A stretch of DNA of 64,000 nt from Cyanobium sp. M30B3 (GTDB lineage Bacteria; Cyanobacteriota; Cyanobacteriia; PCC-6307; Cyanobiaceae): assembly GCA_018399015.1 (NCBI GenBank), contig CP073761.1:2666001-2730000 (forward strand), read 5' to 3'. Made by a program: the position numbers and the translations under genes. How positions within the stretch are numbered: the first letter of the stretch is position 1; each line of letters begins with the position of its first letter. Shown piece after piece: positions 59,890 through 64,000 of the stretch. The notes under the pieces were generated by a model that saw only the letters and a list, made by a program, of their open reading frames with translations, searched no databases and was not told the origin of the DNA.

Positions 59890-60678
59890 ATGGCAAAACA
59901 ACTTCAGTTTATCTTCATTGCAGGCTGCCCTCATAGCGGAACTAGCATTCTCCATAGGTTATTCTCCTTGCATAAGGATACACTGGGAATTCCTGGCGAG
60001 AGTGGCCTGTTCCTGAACAACCCAAGTAATGAGCGAATTCAGACAACCCTCTCAAGCTGGCGTACCCAGGCAATAGACGAAGGAAAGCGATATATCGTGG
60101 AAAAAACTCCATGGCACGGCCTGAAAACCGGGCAAATCTCAGCTATTTTACCAGGTGCCAGATTTCTCTTTATCATTCGCAATCCAATTGATACGTATGG
60201 GTCCCTAAAGCAACGCGGGGCAACAACCCGGATAAAGGATTCACGCGAAAGCAGAATAGAAGTCATTTCAAAGTTCTTCAAGGCTGCAGCTGAGACGAAG
60301 GCTCCGCTTGTAACTTTAGAAGATCTAACCAATAATCCTACCGATGAATTGCTGAGATGTTTAAATGCAGTTAATATTTTGACGACCAAGCCAGATGCTG
60401 AAGCGATTCTAGCTGCTCAATCTCAGTCAGCATTGGGCGCCAAAGACTCGAGCATGCAAAGAACTGAACCTTCTGATCGCACAGATGGAGCTTCTCACAG
60501 AGAACTTCGTGCTTGGCAAATAAGGCAACCGATCTTTAACAATACGCGTAATCGTAATAACGTTGAGCCAGCCGAGGTTGAACAAATTACTGCTGTGCTC
60601 CATCCGCTTGTCTCTCAGCTCTCTCACCAACTCAACCTGGCGGCTTGGGGACATGACTTTCCATTTTTACTCAACTAG
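59890..60678 (+). CDS. sulfotransferase-like protein (type 4)
   Basis: 262 residues from ATG 59890; the frame opens earlier inside the hydrolase gene. The 5'-PSB loop GCPHSGTS is at residues 12-19, and the 3'-PB segment GARFLFIIRNPIDTYGSL is at about 91-108, with EKTPWHGLK between them. This is the clearest Stf0/sulfotransferase-3 type protein of the four. AT-rich. Probably sulfates a surface glycan made by the neighbouring glycosyltransferases. Confidence 0.76.
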   Translation: MAKQLQFIFIAGCPHSGTSILHRLFSLHKDTLGIPGESGLFLNNPSNERIQTTLSSWRTQAIDEGKRYIVEKTPWHGLKTGQISAILPGARFLFIIRNPIDTYGSLKQRGATTRIKDSRESRIEVISKFFKAAAETKAPLVTLEDLTNNPTDELLRCLNAVNILTTKPDAEAILAAQSQSALGAKDSSMQRTEPSDRTDGASHRELRAWQIRQPIFNNTRNRNNVEPAEVEQITAVLHPLVSQLSHQLNLAAWGHDFPFLLN

Positions 60679-60900
60679 ACTGCGTGAATAAATGATAACC
60701 TTGGGCGAAATCAATAACATAGTATTCCACTAGCATGCATAACAACTTGCACTGCCTGCGCAGTGTGGGTGGAGCTGGTGGCCGCAGCAACAAATCTAAA
60801 GAAATTCCATGCTAGGCTTATGAAGGAGTGTTTGCCGCCGATGGCGGAAGCTTGAAAGACCTCCTCCATCACCCCTTATCGCCGAAGGCGACCTACGTCC

Positions 60901-61170
60901 ATGAACATGAAAGAGCTGGTGGCTGCTGTATCAGCCGAGACCAACATTCCAGCTGCCAAGGTCCGCAAAGTGACTGCTGCTGTGCTCGATCAATTTGCCC
61001 AATTAATTGAATCCAAGGGCAAGTTTACCTCCGCTGCAATCACGATCGCCGGTGTCGTCATTCCGTCGAAACCAGCCACCGATGATAAGCCTGAACAACC
61101 AGAGCGCAGGCTGGCCCGTATGCGCGTCCGCAAGAAGAAAACCGATCCATCATCTGAAGAGAAAGCCTGA
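60901..61170 (+). CDS. small HU-like protein
   Basis: 89 residues. The first 55 (MNMKELVAAVSAETNIPAAK, then VRKVTAAVLDQFAQLIESKG) resemble the helical dimerisation half of HU/IHF. The DNA-wrapping beta-arms are missing and replaced by a basic Lys/Arg/Pro tail (RRLARMRVRKKKTDPS). ATG 60907 is an equally good start. It shares the V-x-x-I/V-x-x-x-T...P...VRK pattern with the C-terminal part of the protein at 61564-62022. DNA binding is plausible but unproven. Confidence 0.55.
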   Translation: MNMKELVAAVSAETNIPAAKVRKVTAAVLDQFAQLIESKGKFTSAAITIAGVVIPSKPATDDKPEQPERRLARMRVRKKKTDPSSEEKA

Positions 61171-61192
61171 GCCAATCACCTCCCGTTAAGGC

Positions 61193-61454
61193 CTGCTGGC
61201 CGCTATCGAGCTGTTCGGCAATCGAGGCGCCATGGTGCTGTCGTTGCCTCTTCATCTGCGCAGTGGCCTTCGCCGCCAGCCAGAGCGTCCTCGCTCAGAT
61301 CGGCTACCAGACGAACGGGATGTTTTATGCATCAGGCAACTACCGCTTCCTCGACTTTCTGCGTTTCGGCTGACCTCTCTCCGTGCTGTTCACCTTAGTG
61401 ACCCCCTCGTGGTTGCTGCTGCTCAGCCCGGTGGTGCTTGCTGCCCAGGTTTGA
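61193..61454 (+). pseudogene. decayed SLC13/DASS-type anion transporter, C-terminal remnant
   Basis: Starting at 61193 one frame reads LLAAIELFGNRGAMVLSLPL, like the conserved N-E-L-x-G-N-x-A-A segment of divalent-anion/sodium symporters. After a frameshift near 61255 the next frame reads AFAASQSVLAQIGYQTNGMF, then YASGNYRFLDFLRFG, the family's terminal SPIGYQTN-type motif. An in-frame TGA (about 61370) interrupts it, and membrane-helix-like sequence LLFT...WLLLLSPVVLAAQV continues to 61454. At least one frameshift and one stop make it non-functional. The N-terminal bulk is missing. Confidence 0.7.
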
Positions 61455-61563
61455 GTTGCCCTGATCACTGACCGATCCCGCCAACGCAGGTGAGAATGGC
61501 CACCTCCGCCAGCTCCCCTGCCATTCGGCTCTGTTCCTCTCGCTGCTCAACGCGTTGTTCACC

Positions 61564-62022
61564 ATGATCTCCTCCATCAAACTCTTCTATCTCGACGGAA
61601 TGGCCATGGTGGCCGTGTACGGCGGCGACCACGAGGGTGCCGACGACTGGCAGTACAACCTGCCTGCCAACGAGGTGCTCGATGGCGACCCATCGGTTCT
61701 GCCTGCTGAGCAGGCTGTGCCGATCGCAGCAGCGCGCCAGCTGGTTCCCTTCACTCCCGGCTTCCGCCGACGTGTGAACCCCGAGGCTCCGCCGATGCGG
61801 GCGGTCCAGCTGGTGGAGACGATCAGCGCCACCACGGACACCCCGGCACCCGAGGTGCGCAAGATCGTGCGGTCGCTGTTGCAGCAGCTGGCTGGCCTGG
61901 TGGAGGCAGGCGGTCGCCTGGAAACTCCCCTGCTGCGCATCCGACCCACCCGCCCAGCAGGCCGCGCCAAGCAGCCCGTGTCACTGCTTGTGCCCAAGCG
62001 GCAAAAACAGCCGGAAGCATGA
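61564..62022 (+). CDS. hypothetical protein with C-terminal HU-like segment
   Basis: 152 residues from ATG 61564; TTG 61555 and ATG 61600 are alternatives. Residues 1-75 (YLDGMAMVAVYGGDHEGADD and onward) are not recognised. From about residue 79, RAVQLVETISATTDTPAPEV followed by VRKIVRSLLQQLAGLVEAGG matches the HU-like helical pattern of the protein at 60901-61170, followed by a basic Pro/Arg tail (RPTRPAGRAKQP). The pair flanks the transporter remnant. GC content is back to the chromosomal level here. Confidence 0.5.
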   Translation: MISSIKLFYLDGMAMVAVYGGDHEGADDWQYNLPANEVLDGDPSVLPAEQAVPIAAARQLVPFTPGFRRRVNPEAPPMRAVQLVETISATTDTPAPEVRKIVRSLLQQLAGLVEAGGRLETPLLRIRPTRPAGRAKQPVSLLVPKRQKQPEA

Positions 62023-62208
62023 CGCATGCCGCTGTGGCCTCTGCTACGGGAGCCAGCCAGCGATCTGTGATTCAATACCTCTCCAGGTGGTGAACCCAGG
62101 TTGGCTTCAGCCCTATTGGTTTAAAGCTGAGTGCCATCCAGTGGACTCCAACCAATGGATGCCAACCAACCCTGAACCGACATCCAACAGCCCAATCTTT
62201 TCCCGAGC

Positions 62209-63144
62209 ATGTCCTGCAACGCCCGCAAGGGCATCATCCTGGCCGGCGGCAGCGGCACCCGCCTCCACCCCATCACCCAGGGGGTGAGCAAGCAGCTGCT
62301 GCCGGTGTACGACAAGCCGATGATCTACTACCCGCTCAGCACGCTGATGCTGGCGGGGATCCGTGAGGTGCTGATCATCACCACCCCGGTGGACCAGCCG
62401 GCCTTTGAACGGCTGTTGGGGGATGGCAGCCGCTGGGGCATGACGATCCAGTACGCCCAGCAGCCCAGTCCGGATGGGCTGGCCCAGGCCTTCCTGATCG
62501 GCGACGACTTCCTGGCAGGCGCCCCGGCGGCGCTGGTGCTGGGCGACAACCTCTTCCATGGCCACGACCTGGTGCCCCAACTGGCCGCCAGCAATGGCAG
62601 CGCCACGGGAGCCACGGTGTATGCCTATCCCGTGAGCGACCCGGAGCGCTACGGGGTTGTGGCCTTCGATCGGCAGGGTCGGGTGACCAGCCTGGAGGAG
62701 AAACCCGCCAACCCCAGCAGCCGCTACGCGGTGACCGGCCTCTACTTCTACGACCACACCGTGGTGGAGCGGGCCCGTCAGGTGGTGCCCTCCCCCCGGG
62801 GCGAGCTGGAGATCACCGATCTCAACCGCATGTATCTGGAGGATGGCCTGCTGCAGGTGGAACTGATGGGCCGGGGCATGGCCTGGCTGGATACGGGCAC
62901 CTGCGACTCCCTGCACGAGGCAGCCAGCTACATCCGCACCCTGGAACACCGCCAGGGCCTGAAGGTGGGCTGCCCGGAGGAGGTGGCCTGGCGGCAGGGC
63001 TGGATCAACAGCGAGCAGCTGGAACGGCTGGCGCTGCCGCTGCGCAAGAGTGGCTATGGCGACTACCTGCTGCAGCTGCTGCAGGAGGGCGAGGGCGACC
63101 ACGTGGCGCTGCAACAGAGTCTGGAGGTTCCCCATGCAGGTTGA
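62209..63144 (+). CDS. rfbA: glucose-1-phosphate thymidylyltransferase
   Basis: 311 residues. The nucleotidyltransferase signature [16 protein letters not shown] is at residues 8-23, with [17 protein letters not shown] next; LGDNLFHG carries the metal-binding Asp, and [16 protein letters not shown] follows. It makes dTDP-glucose, the first step of dTDP-L-rhamnose synthesis. It overlaps rfbC by 11 bases. rfbB, the dehydratase, is not in this window. Confidence 0.96.
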   Translation: MSCNARKGIILAGGSGTRLHPITQGVSKQLLPVYDKPMIYYPLSTLMLAGIREVLIITTPVDQPAFERLLGDGSRWGMTIQYAQQPSPDGLAQAFLIGDDFLAGAPAALVLGDNLFHGHDLVPQLAASNGSATGATVYAYPVSDPERYGVVAFDRQGRVTSLEEKPANPSSRYAVTGLYFYDHTVVERARQVVPSPRGELEITDLNRMYLEDGLLQVELMGRGMAWLDTGTCDSLHEAASYIRTLEHRQGLKVGCPEEVAWRQGWINSEQLERLALPLRKSGYGDYLLQLLQEGEGDHVALQQSLEVPHAG

Positions 63145-63724
63145 AGAGCTCAGCACAGCCGGGGGGCAGCTGATGGAGGGGCCCCTGCTGATCACGCCCA
63201 AGCTGTTCGGCGATGACCGGGGCTTCTTTTTCGAGAGCTGGAACCAGCGCCGCTTCGACGAAGCCGTTGGAGCGGCCATCAGCTTTTCCCAGGACAACCA
63301 TTCCCGCTCCTGCCGCGGCGTGCTGCGCGGCCTGCACTACCAGCTGGAGCCAGAACCCCAGGGCAAGCTGGTGCGCTGCCCCATGGGAGCGGTGTTCGAT
63401 GTGGCGGTGGACCTGCGCCGCGGATCGCCCACCTTCGGCCAGTGGGTGGGTGCCGAGCTCAGCGCCGACAACCAACAGCAGCTGTGGGTGCCGGTGGGCT
63501 TCGCCCACGGCTTCCTCACGTTGACTGAGACTGCCGAGGTGCTCTACAAGGCCAGCGGTTTCTGGAGCAAAACCTGTGAGCGATCCCTGCTCTGGAACGA
63601 CCCTGAGCTGGCAATTGCCTGGCCCCTGGATCGCCTCAACGGCAGCGAGCCACTGCTGGCCGAGAAGGATGCCGCTGCCCCCGGCTTTCCCGAGGCCATT
63701 GCCGCCGGGGAGGTGTTCGCGTGA
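63134..63724 (+). CDS. rfbC: dTDP-4-dehydrorhamnose 3,5-epimerase
   Basis: 196 residues from ATG 63134. RmlC cupin signatures are [37 protein letters not shown] (with the catalytic His) and [21 protein letters not shown]. Third step of dTDP-rhamnose synthesis. The stop overlaps the rfbD start (GTGA). Confidence 0.96.
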   Translation: MQVEELSTAGGQLMEGPLLITPKLFGDDRGFFFESWNQRRFDEAVGAAISFSQDNHSRSCRGVLRGLHYQLEPEPQGKLVRCPMGAVFDVAVDLRRGSPTFGQWVGAELSADNQQQLWVPVGFAHGFLTLTETAEVLYKASGFWSKTCERSLLWNDPELAIAWPLDRLNGSEPLLAEKDAAAPGFPEAIAAGEVFA

Positions 63725-64000
63725 AAATCCTGCTCACCGGCGCCGCCGGCCAGCTGGGCCAGGCCCTGCGCCAGCAAGTGCCCGAAGGGATCGACCTGAT
63801 CGCCACCAGCCGCGGCGGCGGTGAGGGCCTGGTGGCCCTGGATCTGGCCGATGCCGAGGCATGCCGGGCCGCAGTGCACGAGCACCGGCCCGACTGGGTG
63901 CTGAACGGTGGCGCCTACACGGCGGTGGACAAGGCCGAGAGCGAACCGGAGCTGGCCCTGGCGGTGAACGGCGGCGCACCGAGAGCCTTCGCGGAGGCAC
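63721..64000 (+). CDS. rfbD: dTDP-4-dehydrorhamnose reductase (3' partial)
   Basis: GTG start at 63721, overlapping the rfbC stop by four bases. The first 93 residues are in the window: Rossmann motif ILLTGAAGQLGQALRQQ and RPDWVLNGGAYTAVDKAE, typical of RmlD. It makes dTDP-L-rhamnose. It runs off the right edge. Confidence 0.93.
   Translation, partial: MKILLTGAAGQLGQALRQQVPEGIDLIATSRGGGEGLVALDLADAEACRAAVHEHRPDWVLNGGAYTAVDKAESEPELALAVNGGAPRAFAEA

Overview
The window is a GC-rich cyanobacterial chromosome segment, most likely from the picocyanobacterial Synechococcus/Cyanobium group. The support is complete psaA, psaB, psaI and psaL genes, an NDH-1 subunit gene (ndhN), the circadian/redox protein gene ldpA, cyanobacteria-only families (DUF2839, DUF1815, Ycf45), a cyanobacterial-type LexA box near recA, and a ribosomal cluster that lacks rpmD (L30) and rpsN (S14), as cyanobacteria do. 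Species was not determined.

Layout. 1-6.3 kb: the end of a carotenoid-type FAD oxidoreductase, tyrA, a degenerate DinG-like helicase, two small cyanobacterial proteins, recA and a HAD hydrolase. 6.4-11.3 kb: tRNA-Gln, then a tightly coupled minus-strand set ndhN, PAS histidine kinase, ldpA, ycf45; the last two each carry a single-base frameshift in a run of four G. 11.8-28.9 kb: a long plus-strand S10/spc/alpha-type ribosomal cluster (rplC to rplQ with secY, adk, rpoA) continuing through truA, rplM, rpsI, rpmE and prfA, interrupted by three intrinsic-terminator-like hairpins. 28.9-30.8 kb: HNH protein, alr, tRNA-Ser(GCU).

30.8-36.7 kb: a patch of small genes next to the tRNA (LprI-like secreted protein, two mini membrane proteins, two ribbon-helix-helix proteins with a palindromic operator candidate, a His-rich peptide), then a beta-lactamase-fold serine hydrolase, an NlpC/P60 peptidase, a GT2 glycosyltransferase, psaI-psaL and a small lipoprotein. 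36.8-41.4 kb: psaA-psaB on the minus strand. 41.8-46.0 kb: a Pro/Glu-repeat lipoprotein coupled to a CbiG-CobJ fusion, tRNA-Pro, lipA.

46.1-64.0 kb is the accessory, surface-glycan part. It opens with a 2,634-residue protein carrying four glycosyltransferase modules in an A-B-A-B order, made by an internal duplication whose 2.15-kb core is about 99% identical while the flanks have diverged. A markedly AT-rich stretch (about 54-60.7 kb) follows, with four different sulfotransferase-type genes, two more glycosyltransferases and an alpha/beta hydrolase. Next come two small HU-like proteins flanking a decayed SLC13-type (anion/sodium) transporter, and finally rfbA-rfbC-rfbD for dTDP-rhamnose. My inference is a locus for a sulfated, rhamnose-containing extracellular polysaccharide. 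This is the most novel part of the window.
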